From: Streptomyces sp. CA-278952
GTDB taxonomy: Bacteria > Actinomycetota > Actinomycetes > Streptomycetales > Streptomycetaceae
DNA length: 64,000 nt
Assembly (NCBI RefSeq): GCF_028747205.1
Contig: NZ_CP112880.1
Span: forward strand, 2,108,001 to 2,172,000
Reading direction: 5' to 3'
Of the stretch, positions 35,932 through 45,976 are shown piece after piece (position 1 is the first letter of the stretch; each line of letters opens with the position of its first letter). The notes beneath the pieces are model-generated. The model saw only the letters and a program-made list of their open reading frames with translations. It was not told the DNA's origin and made no database searches. The translations under genes and the position numbers were made by a program.

Positions 35932-37200
35932 TCAGCGCAGCCAGACGGGGAGTTCTGTGAGTCTCGCCGTCTGCGCCCCCGTCCGGGTCCACCTCAACTC
36001 GCTGTACGGTACGGCCAGTCGGGCGGCGGGGAAGGTGCTGCGCAGCACCTTGATCATCGTGCGCGACTCCAGCTGGGCGAGCTGCTCCCCGATGCAGTAG
36101 TGCGGTCCGTCGCCGAAGGTGAGCTTCCGGTTCGACGGGCGCTGCGGCCGGAAATCGTGCGGCTCCTCGTGGTGGCGGCCGTCGGTGTTGATGCCTTCGA
36201 TGTCCACGAGCACCGGAGCTCCCCGGGGCAGCAGCACCCCGCCGATCCGTAGCTCGGTGGCAGCGAACCGCCAGAGTGTGTACGGCACCGGCGGGTGGTG
36301 GCGCAGCGCCTCCTCCACGAACCGGGTGACGCCGGAGTCGTCGGCGTCGGACGCGAGGCCCCCCGCCAGGACCTCGGCGAGCAGGAACCCGAGGAAGGAT
36401 CCCGTCGTGTCGTGACCGGCGAATATCAGTCCGGTGATCATGTAGATGAGCTGGTCGTCGGAGACGGAGCCGAACTCCGCCGTCGCCCGCTCGCGCAGGA
36501 CGCGGGTCATGCTCGGCGGGCCGTCCTCACCTGCGGCCCGCACGGCGGCGGAGAGGAGCCCCACCAGCGCCGAGGTGTCGGGGACGGCCTCTTCGGCGCC
36601 GCCGTCCCCGTTCTTCTCGTCCTGGGGACTGCCGAGGCCGAGTGCTTTGAGTACGCCGACGGCCTCCCGCGCCATCACCGGGTCGGTCACCGGGACGCCG
36701 AGCAGGTCGCAGATGACCAGGAGCGGGAAGTGGTAGGCGAACCCGCCGATCAGTTCGGCCGGTTCGCCGGACCGGCCGGAGGCATCGGCGAGTTCGCCGA
36801 GCAGCCGGCCGGCGACGGCGGCTATCCGGTCCGTCCGCTCGGCGAGCCGGCGCGGGTTGAACGCGGGCGCGTGGACGCGGCGCAGCCGCCGGTGGTCCTC
36901 GCCGTCCACGGCGATGATCGTGAAGGGCCGCAGCTCCGGGGCCGGCCGGTCGAGCCCGTCGTCCACCCCCCGCCACGACTCGGGAGCCAGCTCGGGGTCC
37001 TTGACGAAGCGTGGATCGGCCAGCACCTCGCGGGCCAGCGCGTCGTCGGTGACGACCCAGGCGGGACCGCCCGCGGGAGCTTCCACCTCGACGATCGCCC
37101 CGGCGCGGCGGAAGGTGTCGTGGAGCTCGGGCTTGCGCCTCATGGACATGACCGGGCAGCCGAACGGATCGAGCCCCACCCGTGGTGCCGCCTCGCTCAC
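35932..37200 (-). CDS. doxA: cytochrome P450 DoxA
   Basis: The 422-residue P450 has the I-helix [16 protein letters not shown] (K-helix ExxR), and the haem loop [12 protein letters not shown] with ligand Cys369. Its length and much of its sequence agree closely with S. peucetius DoxA as I remember it, including the [10 protein letters not shown] and [12 protein letters not shown] stretches. DoxA hydroxylates C-13, oxidises it to the ketone and hydroxylates C-14, giving daunorubicin and doxorubicin. The GTG start overlaps the dnrV stop as GTGA. It ends the dpsG-dnrU-dnrV-doxA operon. Confidence 0.94.
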   Translation of the reverse strand: MSEAAPRVGLDPFGCPVMSMRRKPELHDTFRRAGAIVEVEAPAGGPAWVVTDDALAREVLADPRFVKDPELAPESWRGVDDGLDRPAPELRPFTIIAVDGEDHRRLRRVHAPAFNPRRLAERTDRIAAVAGRLLGELADASGRSGEPAELIGGFAYHFPLLVICDLLGVPVTDPVMAREAVGVLKALGLGSPQDEKNGDGGAEEAVPDTSALVGLLSAAVRAAGEDGPPSMTRVLRERATAEFGSVSDDQLIYMITGLIFAGHDTTGSFLGFLLAEVLAGGLASDADDSGVTRFVEEALRHHPPVPYTLWRFAATELRIGGVLLPRGAPVLVDIEGINTDGRHHEEPHDFRPQRPSNRKLTFGDGPHYCIGEQLAQLESRTMIKVLRSTFPAARLAVPYSELRWTRTGAQTARLTELPVWLR

Positions 37201-38024
37201 GAGGAACCGCCCGGTGCCGCCGGGAAGTCCTCGCGGAGTTCCACCACCGAGAACCCGGCGCCGTGCGGGTCGACCAGGTCCGCGCGCCGCCCGCGGGGCG
37301 TGTCCGCCGGTTCGTTCTCGACGACGCCGCCGAGTGCCACGGCCCGCTGCGCCGTCCCGTCGCAGTCGTCCACGGCGAACGACACCGCCCAGTGCGGCCG
37401 TACGGCACCTGTGACGCCCAGCTGCCTGCTCCCGGCGACCGGAGTGCCTCCGATCTGCCAGACCGGGTCGGACACCCCCGGCACGCCGGTGTCCCACGGG
37501 GTCAGGCCCAGGGTCGCCGGGTAGAAGGCGCGGGATCCGGCGAAGTCACCGGTGACCAGCTCGACCCACCCGACCGAGCCGGGGACCCCGGTCACCTCGG
37601 CGCCCTCCATCATCCCCTTGCGCCAGACCGCGAACGCGGCGCCCGCCGGGTCGGCGAAGACAGCCATGCGTCCGAGTCCGAGAACGTCCATCGGGGTCAT
37701 GATCACGTCACCGCCCGCCGCCTCGACCCGCTTGGTCAGCGCCTCGGGGTCGTCGGTGGCGAAGTACACGGTCCAGATGGCGGGCATGCCGTGCTGTTCG
37801 TTGTCCGGCCCGTACGAACGGTGGTAAGGGGTGTCGATCTGGTGGCGGGCGACCGCGGCGACCAGCTGCCCGCCGGAGGTGAACGTCGTGTAGCCTCCGG
37901 CGCCCGGATCGCTCACGACGGTGGCGCTCCAGCCGAAGAGGCCGCTGTAGAAGTCGGCCGACGCGGCGACGTCGGGTGAGCCGAGGTCGAACCACGCGGG
38001 AGTGCCGGGGGCGAACCTGTTCAC
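37197..38024 (-). CDS. dnrV: VOC-family protein DnrV
   Basis: The 275-residue protein has two glyoxalase/bleomycin-resistance (VOC) repeats, the first beginning [26 protein letters not shown] and the second [20 protein letters not shown]; each is a beta-alpha-beta-beta-beta module. In S. peucetius DnrV assists DoxA-dependent steps, but its biochemical function is unsettled. The GTG at VNRFAPG lies behind a GAGAGGAA site. The end is translationally coupled to doxA. Confidence 0.88.
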   Translation of the reverse strand: MNRFAPGTPAWFDLGSPDVAASADFYSGLFGWSATVVSDPGAGGYTTFTSGGQLVAAVARHQIDTPYHRSYGPDNEQHGMPAIWTVYFATDDPEALTKRVEAAGGDVIMTPMDVLGLGRMAVFADPAGAAFAVWRKGMMEGAEVTGVPGSVGWVELVTGDFAGSRAFYPATLGLTPWDTGVPGVSDPVWQIGGTPVAGSRQLGVTGAVRPHWAVSFAVDDCDGTAQRAVALGGVVENEPADTPRGRRADLVDPHGAGFSVVELREDFPAAPGGSS

Positions 38025-38116
38025 AGTGGGTTCCTCTCGGTGAATCCTTGTGCGCACGTCCGTGCGCTCGATGGTCGGGGCCGCGGAGCGGCCCGGAAAG
38101 GGCGGCGCGGAGCAGG

Positions 38117-38977
38117 TCAGCCGGCGGCGCCCACGGCGGCCGCGCTCGCTTCCCAGAGCTTCGCCGCCAGCCCCGCGTCCGCGGCCGGGCCGCTGACCGG
38201 CACCAGCCGCCGGTCGGCGTAGTAGCCGCCTGGGGACAGCCCGTCGGACGGCGTCGTCGCCAGCCATACGAGGGTGTCGGCGCCCTGCTCCGCGGAACGC
38301 AGGAAGGGATTGAACCGGAAGTACGTCGAGGCGATGGTGCCCCGTCCGATACGGGTACGGACCTCGCCCGGGTGGTAGCTCGCCGCCAGGACGCCGGGCC
38401 AGCGTCGAGAGGCCTCCGAGGCGGTCAGGAGGTTGGCCAGTTTGGAGGTGCTGTACGCCTCGCCCGCGCTGTAGCGGCGGCCGTCGCCGGCGAGTTCGCC
38501 CGGATCGATCCTGCCCTCGGTGTACGCGTCGGAGGAGGTGAGGACGAGACGGCCTCCCTCCAGCCGGTCCCGCAGGAGCGACGCGAGGAGGAACCCCGCC
38601 AGATGGTTGACCTGGAAGGTCGACTCGAATCCGTCCGCCGTCGTCTTGCGCGACCAGAACATGCCGCCCGCGTTGGCGGCCATGACGTCTATACGCGGGT
38701 ACCCCTCTCGCAGCCGCTCCCCCAGGTCACGTACCTGCCGCAGCTCGGCGAAGTCCGCCCGGAAGGCGTCCGGGGCCGCGCCGGAGATTTCGGCGATCTC
38801 CCGGGTGATCCTGCTCAGGCGCCCGGGGTCGCGGCCGACGAGCACGAGACGGGCTCCCCGGCGGGCGAGGGCGAGGGCCGCCGCCCGGCCTATGCCGGAC
38901 GTGGCTCCGGTCACCAGTGCGGTCCGGCCCGCCAGCCCACCGTAGGTACTCCCCCGCCCGGGATGGTCCGGCCTCAT
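38117..38977 (-). CDS. dnrU: short-chain dehydrogenase, C-13 ketoreductase DnrU
   Basis: The 286-residue SDR has the cofactor motif [12 protein letters not shown], the NAG motif in [10 protein letters not shown], and the AYSTSKLAN Tyr-x3-Lys active site. DnrU of S. peucetius reduces the C-13 ketone of daunorubicin to the 13-dihydro form. The start overlaps the dpsG stop as ATGA. An SDR of this retinol-dehydrogenase-like type could reduce another substrate; operon position supports DnrU. Confidence 0.87.
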   Translation of the reverse strand: MRPDHPGRGSTYGGLAGRTALVTGATSGIGRAAALALARRGARLVLVGRDPGRLSRITREIAEISGAAPDAFRADFAELRQVRDLGERLREGYPRIDVMAANAGGMFWSRKTTADGFESTFQVNHLAGFLLASLLRDRLEGGRLVLTSSDAYTEGRIDPGELAGDGRRYSAGEAYSTSKLANLLTASEASRRWPGVLAASYHPGEVRTRIGRGTIASTYFRFNPFLRSAEQGADTLVWLATTPSDGLSPGGYYADRRLVPVSGPAADAGLAAKLWEASAAAVGAAG

Positions 38978-39228
38978 GCCGCTGTCCGCAACCTCTTCTT
39001 GACGAACGCCAGCAGACCGATCGGGGTCCTGACCTCCGCCAGGTCCTCCTCGGGCAGCTGCACCTCGTACGTCCGCGCGATGCGGTTGACCACCTCCAGG
39101 ACGGCCAGCGAGTCGTAGCCGAGCTCTTCGAACGTCCGGGTGTCCTCCGCCGACAGATTGACCGGCTCGTCCTCCCCCATGCTCTGTCTCATGATCTCTT
39201 CCAGTTCCGCCTGGCCGAACTCCGCCAT
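38974..39228 (-). CDS. dpsG: acyl carrier protein of the type II PKS
   Basis: The 84-residue protein is a typical type II PKS carrier with Ser40 in [12 protein letters not shown] as the phosphopantetheine site. It carries the growing decaketide for DpsA/DpsB. An AAGGAG site lies eight bases before the ATG. It is separated from the other PKS genes and heads the dnrU-dnrV-doxA operon, a placement shared with S. peucetius. Heptamer arrays for DnrI lie about 100 bp upstream. Confidence 0.95.
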   Translation of the reverse strand: MAEFGQAELEEIMRQSMGEDEPVNLSAEDTRTFEELGYDSLAVLEVVNRIARTYEVQLPEEDLAEVRTPIGLLAFVKKRLRTAA

Positions 39229-39305
39229 TCCCACTCCTTCGCACCGGTGGCCGCTCTCGCGTGCCGCTCTGCCGCGACCGCGACGACCACCCTCGGCGCG
39301 GGGCG

Positions 39306-39356
39306 TGGAGTCGGGCTGGAGCGACAGTGGTCCGGTCGTTGTCAGCCTCACCTCAA
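39306..39356. promoter_or_regulatory. DnrI-type heptamer arrays between dpsG and dpsH
   Basis: On the plus strand TGGAGTC, TGGAGCG and TGGTCCG repeat every 11 bp toward dpsH. On the minus strand TTGAGGT, CTGACAA and CGGACCA repeat every 11 bp toward dpsG. The two arrays overlap by seven bases. The GA core at positions 3-4 and the helical spacing match the other arrays in the cluster. Confidence 0.6.
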
Positions 39357-39453
39357 GACGGGAGGCCGACGGTGGGCCCGACACGCTGGGCGGCGGGCGT
39401 GCGGTCCGGCACCGGAGGGCGACCAGGCCCCCACGGCGATCCGAAAGGCAACC

Positions 39454-39900
39454 ATGAACGCGTTCGCGGCGGACGACAGGCGGGCGGACGGCCCGGCCGA
39501 CCCCGGGATCCACCTTCAGGTACAGCAGTTCTACGCACGGCAGATGCAACTCCTGGACGACGGCAAAGCCGAGGAATGGGCGCGCACCTTCACGGACGAC
39601 GGCGTCTTCCAGGTGGGCGGTGAGGCAGTCCGCGGTGCGTCCGACATCGCGCGAGCCGCACGGCAGACGGTCGACCGCTTCGACGCCGACGGGATCACCC
39701 GCAGGCACTGGCTGGGGATGCTGACCGTCGACGGCAAACAGGACGAGGTCGGCGCCCGGAGTTACGCGGTGGTGCTGGAGACACCGCGGGGCGGGGACCC
39801 GGTGCTGCGCCGCAGCACGGTCTGCGCCGACCTCCTGGTGCGGGAGGCGGGCGAGTGGCGCGTCAGGCACCGGACGGTCACCCGCGACGGGCTGGACTGA
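39454..39900 (+). CDS. dpsH: SnoaL-like polyketide cyclase/accessory protein DpsH
   Basis: The 148-residue protein has the NTF2-like/SnoaL_4 fold: an N-terminal helix region QVQQFYARQMQLLDDGKAEEW, a DDGVFQVGGEAVRG strand-turn and C-terminal strands ending RVRHRTVTRDGLD. DpsH counterparts take part in shaping the early anthracycline polyketide; the exact step is not certain. It is the first gene of the dpsH-dnmT-dnrH-dnrE operon, with only two bases before dnmT. Confidence 0.75.
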   Translation: MNAFAADDRRADGPADPGIHLQVQQFYARQMQLLDDGKAEEWARTFTDDGVFQVGGEAVRGASDIARAARQTVDRFDADGITRRHWLGMLTVDGKQDEVGARSYAVVLETPRGGDPVLRRSTVCADLLVREAGEWRVRHRTVTRDGLD

Positions 39901-39902
39901 CG

Positions 39903-41402
39903 GTGGGCGCGCTTCCGGCCTCGACCATACGCCTGCACAGCGGCGCACCGCTGACCGAGCAGATCGCCCGTTCGGCACGCGCCCGCGACGGCCTCGACGG
40001 CATGGCCCCTTTCTGGTCCTGGTACGCCGACCGCTCCGAGCGGGTGGTCCACCGCACCGAGCGCATCCCGCTCGATGCCCTCGAAGGGTGGGAGCGCGAC
40101 CCCGCCACGGGGACCATCGCCCACCGCACGGGAGGGTTCTTCACCGTCGAGGGCCTGGCCGTCCACATCCCCGGTGCGCCTGTCCCCCGCTGGCACCAGC
40201 CGATCGTCAACCAGCCCGAGGTCGGCATCCTCGGCTTTCTTACGAAGGAGTTCCACGGCACCCTGCACTGTCTCGTACAGGCCAAGTTCGAGCCCGGCAA
40301 TCCGGGCGGTCTCCAGCTCTCCCCGACCGTCCAGGCCACCCGGAGCAACTACACGCGGTTGCACGGCGGCAAGGCCGTCCCGTACCTGGAGCACTTCCGC
40401 GACGTCACGGGCCGGCGAGTGGTCGCCGATGTGCTCCAGTCCGAGCAGGGGTCCTGGTTCTACCGCAAGCGCAACCGCAACATGATCGTTCAGGTGGACG
40501 GCGACGTTCCGCCCCACCAGGACTTCCACTGGCTGACCATCGGCCAGCTCCATCAGCTGCTCGGCGTGGAGAACCTGGTCAACATGGACGCCCGGACGGT
40601 CCTGGCCTGCATGCCGTTCGCGAGCCAGGGGCCGCATCCGCTCGCCGACGTGGAACCGGCCGGGGCCGACGCCGCGTTCCACCGGTCCGTCGTGCGCTCG
40701 TGCGCGGCCTCGGAGGGCAGCCTGCACAGCACCGTGGACATCGTCAGCTGGATCGCGGACCTGCGCAGCCGCACCGAGGTTCACACCCGTCCGGCGGCCC
40801 TCAACGCACTGCCGCTCTGGCTCGAACGTGATGGCGTGATCGCCCACGAGAGCAAACACTTCCTGGAGGTGATGGGCGTCGACGTGACGGCCGCCTCCCG
40901 GGAGGTCTCCGGGTGGTGTCAGCCCATGATCGAGCCCACCGACCAGGGGGTCACCGCCTTCCTCACCAGGAAGCTCGACGGCGTCCTGCACATCCTGGCC
41001 CACGCCAGGGTGGAGCCGGGCTACGTCGACATCGTGGAGATCGCGCCCACCGTGCAGTGCACCCCCGCCAGCCTGGAAACGCTCCCCCCGGAGGCCAGAC
41101 CCCGCTTCCTCGACGCCGTCCTGGAAGCGCCGCCGGAACGGGTGCGTTACGCGACGGCACTCTCGGAGGAGGGCGGGCGCTTCTACCGGGCGGTGAACAC
41201 GTACATGATCGTCGAGGCCGACCAGGACATACCGGACGGCGGCGACTACCGCTGGATGACGCTCCACCAGTTCACCGACCTGCTGCGGCACTCCCACTAC
41301 GTCAACATCCAGGCCCGCACACTGATCGCCTGTCTGCACAGCCTGTCGCTGGGGGCGCCCTCCACCCGCTCGGCCGCGCCATCGGCCCCCTCCCGGAAGT
41401 GA
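39903..41402 (+). CDS. dnmT: NDP-hexose 2,3-dehydratase
   Basis: The 499-residue protein consists of two similar halves, each with a W-x-QP motif (PRWHQPIVNQPEVGILGF; SGWCQPMIEPTDQGVTAF) and an SPT/APTVQ strand, as in TylX3, EvaA and DnmT. It removes water across C-2/C-3 to begin 2-deoxygenation. The GTG start two bases after dpsH gives the usual N-terminus. Confidence 0.92.
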   Translation: MGALPASTIRLHSGAPLTEQIARSARARDGLDGMAPFWSWYADRSERVVHRTERIPLDALEGWERDPATGTIAHRTGGFFTVEGLAVHIPGAPVPRWHQPIVNQPEVGILGFLTKEFHGTLHCLVQAKFEPGNPGGLQLSPTVQATRSNYTRLHGGKAVPYLEHFRDVTGRRVVADVLQSEQGSWFYRKRNRNMIVQVDGDVPPHQDFHWLTIGQLHQLLGVENLVNMDARTVLACMPFASQGPHPLADVEPAGADAAFHRSVVRSCAASEGSLHSTVDIVSWIADLRSRTEVHTRPAALNALPLWLERDGVIAHESKHFLEVMGVDVTAASREVSGWCQPMIEPTDQGVTAFLTRKLDGVLHILAHARVEPGYVDIVEIAPTVQCTPASLETLPPEARPRFLDAVLEAPPERVRYATALSEEGGRFYRAVNTYMIVEADQDIPDGGDYRWMTLHQFTDLLRHSHYVNIQARTLIACLHSLSLGAPSTRSAAPSAPSRK

Positions 41403-41409
41403 GTCACCT

Positions 41410-42774
41410 GTGCGAGTCCTGTTCACGACGATGGCCGCGCGCTCCCATGTCTACGCCCAGGTCCCGCTCGCATCGGCCCTGCGCAGCGCGGGACACGAGG
41501 TGCTCGTGGCCAGCCAGCCCGACGTGCTCGACGACATCGTCCGGGCGGGCCTGCCCGCCGCTCGGATCGGCGCCACCCTGAACATCGAGGAAGAGACCCG
41601 GGACGCCAACGCCAGTTTCGAGGACGACCGCAACCTCGGCGGTCTCGCCATGAGCAACTCCCGCTACGACCCCTACCCGTGGGACCACGCGCTCGGCATG
41701 TTCACCGCGATGACGGCCATGGTCTTCCAGAACGTATGCCCCGAGCCGATGGTCGACGACCTGGTCGGCCTCGCCCGCGACTGGCGGCCGGACCTGGTCA
41801 TCTGGGACCCACTCACCCTGGCCGGACCGGTGGCTGCCCGGCTCACCGGGGCGGCGCACGCCCGGCTGCTGTTCGGCCCCGACCAGATGGGCAGGAACCG
41901 GACGGCCTTCAGCGCCATGCTGAACCGGCGACTCCCCGAACTGCGGGACGACCCGCTGGCCGAGTGGCTCACCTGGACACTGGAGCGGTGCGGGGGCGGC
42001 GCGGAGGACATGAGCGAGGAGCTCGTCCTCGGGCAGTGGACCATCGACCCCACCCCCACCTCGATGCGCATCCCCCTGGACCTGCCCTGTGTGCCGGTGC
42101 GCTACGTGCCGTACAACGGGCCCTCACTGCTGCCGGACTGGCTGCGCGAACCGCCCGGCCGGCCGAAGCGCCTGTGCCTGACGCTCGGAGTCTCCCTGGG
42201 AGAGGCGGCCGGCGCCGGGACGCTCGCGGCCCGCGACATCCTCGCGTCCGTGGACGGGCTGGACGTCGAGGTCGTCGCGACGCTCCCCGCGGAGTTGCGT
42301 GCGGAGCTCGGCACCCTGCCGCCCAACGTACGCGCCGTCGATTTCGTCCCGCTCAACGCGCTGCTGCCTTCCTGTTCGGGCATCGTCCACCACGGAGGCT
42401 CCGGAACCTTCATGACGGCCCTCGCACACGGGGTACCGCAGTTGATCGTGCCCGACATGATGTGGGACGCCATGGAGAAGGCACACGCCCTGGACCGCAG
42501 CGGGGCGGGCATGTTCGTGGATGCCGCGGACGTCTCACCGGTTCTGCTGCGCGAGCGCGTCCTGGCGCTGCTCGACGATCCCTCGTACGCGGCGGGGGCG
42601 CGCACCGTGCGAACCGAACTCATCGGGACACCGAGTCCCAACGACATCGTGCCCGTGCTGGAGCGGCTGACGGCGGAACACCGGGCGGCCGGTCCGCAGG
42701 CCGCACGCTCTCCCGACAGCGTCCGTGCGCGGCGGGCGGAGACGCTCAAGCCGACCTCGACCGGCGGATTTTAG
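41410..42774 (+). CDS. dnrH: second anthracycline glycosyltransferase
   Basis: The 454-residue GT1-family enzyme has the N-terminal acceptor domain starting RVLFTTMAARSHVYAQVPLA, and a C-terminal donor domain with SGIVHHGGSGTFMTALAHGVPQL. In S. peucetius DnrH acts late, converting daunorubicin to baumycin-like derivatives. Its GTG start lies seven bases after dnmT. Its presence beside a sugar-oxidase and an extra methyltransferase suggests a second sugar is attached here. Confidence 0.88.
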   Translation: MRVLFTTMAARSHVYAQVPLASALRSAGHEVLVASQPDVLDDIVRAGLPAARIGATLNIEEETRDANASFEDDRNLGGLAMSNSRYDPYPWDHALGMFTAMTAMVFQNVCPEPMVDDLVGLARDWRPDLVIWDPLTLAGPVAARLTGAAHARLLFGPDQMGRNRTAFSAMLNRRLPELRDDPLAEWLTWTLERCGGGAEDMSEELVLGQWTIDPTPTSMRIPLDLPCVPVRYVPYNGPSLLPDWLREPPGRPKRLCLTLGVSLGEAAGAGTLAARDILASVDGLDVEVVATLPAELRAELGTLPPNVRAVDFVPLNALLPSCSGIVHHGGSGTFMTALAHGVPQLIVPDMMWDAMEKAHALDRSGAGMFVDAADVSPVLLRERVLALLDDPSYAAGARTVRTELIGTPSPNDIVPVLERLTAEHRAAGPQAARSPDSVRARRAETLKPTSTGGF

Positions 42775-42783
42775 CCTCGCTCC

Positions 42784-43539
42784 ATGAAGAACACGCAACG
42801 ATCCGTGATCGTGACCGGCGGCGGCTCCGGCATCGGGCGGGCCGTCGCCCGCGCATTCGCCGACCGGGGAGACCGCGTACTCGTCGTAGGCAGGACGCCC
42901 GGCACGCTGGCCGAGACGGTGGACGGGTACAAGGAGGCGCACGCGCTGGCCGTGGACATCACCGACCGGGCGGGCCTCACCGCCGTCGCCGACGAGGTCC
43001 GGGAGCGGTGGGGCGGCGCGGTGGACGTGCTGGTCAACAACGCCGCCACCGCCGCCTTCGGCACGCTGGGCGAGTTGACACGGGAGGCGGTCGAGGCCCA
43101 GGTCGCGACGAACCTGGTCGCCCCCGCGCTCCTTACCCAGGCCGTGCTCGGTCCGCTGGAGACCGCCGGCGGGGTGGTGGTGAACATCGGTTCGGCGGGA
43201 GCACTCGGTCTGCGTGCCTGGCCGGGGAACTCGGTGTACGGAGCCACCAAGGCAGGCCTGGACCTGTTCACCCGCTCGTGGGCGGTGGAGCTCGGGCCCC
43301 GGGGCATCCGGGTGGTGGGCGTGGCCCCGGGAGTGATCGACACGGGTACGGGGGTGCGGGCGGGAATGTCCCAGGAGGCCTACGACGGGTTCCTGGAGGC
43401 GATGGGGCAGCGCACGCCGCTCGGCCGTACGGGAGCCTCCGAGGAGATCGCCCGGTGGGTGGTACAACTCGCGGACCCGGAGGCCTCGTTCATCACCGGC
43501 ACCACGGTGGCGGTGGACGGAGGGCTGTCGCTGACCTGA
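42784..43539 (+). CDS. dnrE: aklaviketone reductase (SDR)
   Basis: The 251-residue SDR has [16 protein letters not shown], the NNAA motif, an active-site serine followed by VYGATKAG, and a typical C-terminal GTTVAVDGG. DnrE reduces the C-7 ketone of aklaviketone to aklavinone. It ends the dpsH-dnmT-dnrH-dnrE operon and is followed by a long hairpin. Confidence 0.88.
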   Translation: MKNTQRSVIVTGGGSGIGRAVARAFADRGDRVLVVGRTPGTLAETVDGYKEAHALAVDITDRAGLTAVADEVRERWGGAVDVLVNNAATAAFGTLGELTREAVEAQVATNLVAPALLTQAVLGPLETAGGVVVNIGSAGALGLRAWPGNSVYGATKAGLDLFTRSWAVELGPRGIRVVGVAPGVIDTGTGVRAGMSQEAYDGFLEAMGQRTPLGRTGASEEIARWVVQLADPEASFITGTTVAVDGGLSLT

Positions 43540-43540
43540 C

Positions 43541-43595
43541 GCCGACTGCGCGAGGGTGCCCTCCGGTGAACGGAGGGCACCCTCGGGCAGTCGGC
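43541..43595. terminator. very long hairpin between convergent dnrE and dpsF
   Basis: Stems of 9 and 15 bp, interrupted by one G-G mismatch, enclose a five-base loop; the outer arm is GCCGACTGC and the inner arm begins CGAGGGTGCC. It lies directly after the dnrE stop and 53 bp from the dpsF stop, so it can end both transcripts. Confidence 0.9.
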
Positions 43596-43648
43596 GGCTC
43601 CGGAGCCCGGTGCGGGGCGCCCGAGACGCCTCGCACCGGACTTTGGTC

Positions 43649-44590
43649 TCAGACGCGGGACTCGGCGTACTGCCCCGCCGCATCGAGCGTCAGCAGGCTG
43701 TTGCGGCCCAGGGCCTTACGGGCGTACTCGACGGCGTCCGCCTCGGTCGCCCCCTTCCCGAGCACCTTCTCGATCGCCGAGGGGACCACGGACACGGTGT
43801 GCGCCGAGGTGACCGCGACGGCGTCGCCGCTCGGACGGATCGACCAGCGTCCGAGGTGGAGCGAGAGCAGCGGCGGGGTGCGCAGCTGCTTGTAGGCGAT
43901 GACGTGCCGTTCGGTGAAGCAGACGCGCACCGACTCGGTGTGGTGTACCGAGCCGTCGGCCGTACGCGTCTCCATCGACAGATGCTGGAGCCCCGGGTCC
44001 TCCTCCTCGACCGTGACCCGTGCGACATGGGACAGCCGCTCCGGCCAGAGGTCGGCGCGGTAGAGGAAGTCGTAGACGTCCTGGGCCCGGCCACGGACCA
44101 GGACGGTGTCCTCGAAGGTCGTCGGCGCGGTCCCGTCGGGGCGTTCCAGCGCGGCGCGCAGGGAGGCCAGTTCCGCCTCGCTGTTGCGGTCCACCGCCCG
44201 GTGGATCCACTCGATCGCCGCCGGATCGTCGTCCACCGCCCGGAAGTCGTGCGTCAACCGCACCCGGGAGCCGCCGGCGTCGGTCTCCTCGACGATCCAC
44301 GCACCGCCCATCGCGGCGACCGGACTGGCGGAGACCTCCTGCCGGAAGCGGATATGCCGGGCCCGCTCGTCCAGCTCGCGCCGCGACGTCCATGTGCGCG
44401 GGGAGCCGTTGGCGGTGGCCCAGACGCGGATCCGCTCGGTGGAGCCCGTGCGTTCCAGCTGTTCGACGTGGACGCTCGGCGGGAACACCGCGGGCCAGCC
44501 CGGGGCATCGGCCAGGGCGGCGAACACGGCCTGGGGCGGTGCCGCGATGCGGATCTCGTGCTCGGTCTCCTGTACGGGTGACTCGGTCAT
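43649..44590 (-). CDS. dpsF: polyketide aromatase/cyclase
   Basis: The 313-residue protein is a didomain START/SRPBCC aromatase: the first copy begins TEHEIRIAAPPQAVFAALADAPGWPAVFP and the second TTFEDTVLVRGRAQDVYDFLYRADLWPERL. It aromatises the first ring of the reduced decaketide. An AGGAGG site precedes the ATG. It follows dpsE with a 30-bp gap. Confidence 0.93.
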   Translation of the reverse strand: MTESPVQETEHEIRIAAPPQAVFAALADAPGWPAVFPPSVHVEQLERTGSTERIRVWATANGSPRTWTSRRELDERARHIRFRQEVSASPVAAMGGAWIVEETDAGGSRVRLTHDFRAVDDDPAAIEWIHRAVDRNSEAELASLRAALERPDGTAPTTFEDTVLVRGRAQDVYDFLYRADLWPERLSHVARVTVEEEDPGLQHLSMETRTADGSVHHTESVRVCFTERHVIAYKQLRTPPLLSLHLGRWSIRPSGDAVAVTSAHTVSVVPSAIEKVLGKGATEADAVEYARKALGRNSLLTLDAAGQYAESRV

Positions 44591-44620
44591 CTGCCCTCCT
44601 GAAATCGGGGTCGCGGGAGA

Positions 44621-45406
44621 TCAGTAGCTGCCGAGGCCACCGCAGACGTTGAGCGTCTGCGCGGTGATCGAAGCGGCGCTCTCGGAGGCCAGGTAGTGGA
44701 CCATCGCGGCCACTTCTTCGGGGGTGGAGTACCTCCCGAGGGGAATCTTCGCCTGGAACTTCTCCAGTACGTCCTGCTCGGTGATACCCCAGAACGCGGC
44801 GTAGCGCTCCCTGACGCCCTCGGCCATGGGCGTCTCGACGTACCCGGGGCAGACGGCGTTGACGGTGATGCCGGTCTTGGCCAGCTCGAGTGCGACGGCC
44901 TTGGTGAAACCGATCAGCCCGTTCTTGGAGGCGGAGTAGGGGGCGGCGAGGGCGACGCCCTGCTTGCCGCCCGTGGAGGCGATGTTGATGATCCGCCCCC
45001 AGCCGTGCTCCGGCATGCCGCCTGTGGCCAGGACCGCGCGGACGACCCGGAAGGCCCCGTGGAGATTGGTGTCGATGACGTCCGTCCACAGCTCGTCGGT
45101 GATTTCGGCGGTGGCCCCGCCGCCACCCCGGCCCGCGCTGTTGACCACGATGTCGATCGGCCCGAAGCGGTGCCTCGCGGCGGCGACCAGCTCGTCGACC
45201 TGGGCAGTGCTCCGCACGTCGCACGGCCTGCCGTCCACCTCCAGCCCCGTTGCCTGCAGTTCCTTCACGGTCCGGGTGACGGCTTCCTCGCCGCGCGCGC
45301 ACAGGAACACCCGTGCTCCGTCTCCGGCGAACTTGCGCACCACCGCGAGACCGATGCCGCTGGTGCCTCCGGTCACGAGTGCGACCCGATCGCTTACGTC
45401 GGACAT
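44621..45406 (-). CDS. dpsE: polyketide C-9 ketoreductase
   Basis: The 261-residue SDR has VTGGTSGIGLAVVRKF, the NSAGRGGGG region, and the ASTGGKQG...YSASK-like active site with AAPYSASKNG. It reduces the C-9 carbonyl of the nascent polyketide. The ATG at MSDVSDRVA follows an AAGGGAGGG site. It starts the dpsE-dpsF operon divergent from dnrG-dpsABCD. Confidence 0.94.
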   Translation of the reverse strand: MSDVSDRVALVTGGTSGIGLAVVRKFAGDGARVFLCARGEEAVTRTVKELQATGLEVDGRPCDVRSTAQVDELVAAARHRFGPIDIVVNSAGRGGGGATAEITDELWTDVIDTNLHGAFRVVRAVLATGGMPEHGWGRIINIASTGGKQGVALAAPYSASKNGLIGFTKAVALELAKTGITVNAVCPGYVETPMAEGVRERYAAFWGITEQDVLEKFQAKIPLGRYSTPEEVAAMVHYLASESAASITAQTLNVCGGLGSY

Positions 45407-45443
45407 GGCCCTCCCTTCGTCGGAGGGCAAATCTCACAACGTT

Positions 45444-45464
45444 TGCTCGAACCGCACTTGACAA
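45444..45464. promoter_or_regulatory. DnrI-type heptamers between dpsE and dnrG
   Basis: On the minus strand TCAAGTG and TCGAGCA lie 11 bp apart, ending 37 bp before the dpsE start codon. On the plus strand TCGAACC and TTGACAA, offset by three bases, are also 11 bp apart and point to dnrG. The same intergenic region was shown to bind DnrI in S. peucetius, where an imperfect inverted repeat with TCGAG was noted. Confidence 0.65.
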
Positions 45465-45589
45465 CCCGCCTTCCACCGGCGCGCGAGTTCCGCCGCACAG
45501 CCTCGGAATCCGAGGGACAACTCCAGAAGCGGGAAAGGCCACAGCCGCACCCCTCCCCACCCACGTACCGATGGACCTGTGGAGCAACG

Positions 45590-45976
45590 ATGCCTCTGCC
45601 AGAACCGAACGACCCCGACTCCGGGTCGGTGACGTTCGTCAACCGATTCACGCTGGTGGGATCCGCAGCCGAGTTCGAGGCGGCTTTCGCCGAGACGGCG
45701 GAATTCCTGTGCCGGCGGCGCGGATTCCGCAGCCACAGCCTGCTGGCGCCGGCGGCGGACGACGGTGCGACCGAGGGGCCCCCGAACTACGTCAACATCG
45801 CCGTCTGGGACGACGAGGCGTGCTTCCGGGACGCCCTGGCGCATCCGGAGTTCCCCGCCCACGCGAAGGCTCTGCGGGCGTTGGCCACCAGCGAGCCGGC
45901 CCTGTACCGGGCCCGGCAGGTGCGCGTGGCTCCCCGCTCGGCGCGCACAGAGGGATCAGGGGTGCGGGAGACATGA
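45590..45976 (+). CDS. dnrG: anthrone oxygenase (12-deoxyaklanonic acid oxygenase)
   Basis: The 128-residue protein has the ABM-type ferredoxin-like fold of cofactor-free quinone-forming monooxygenases, with VTFVNRFTLVGSAAEFEAAF, the VNIAVWDDEACFRDAL strand-helix and Trp/Asp residues common to ActVA-Orf6 and AknX. It oxidises the anthrone to aklanonic acid. A TGGAG site lies just upstream, and its stop overlaps dpsA as ATGA. Confidence 0.9.
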   Translation: MPLPEPNDPDSGSVTFVNRFTLVGSAAEFEAAFAETAEFLCRRRGFRSHSLLAPAADDGATEGPPNYVNIAVWDDEACFRDALAHPEFPAHAKALRALATSEPALYRARQVRVAPRSARTEGSGVRET

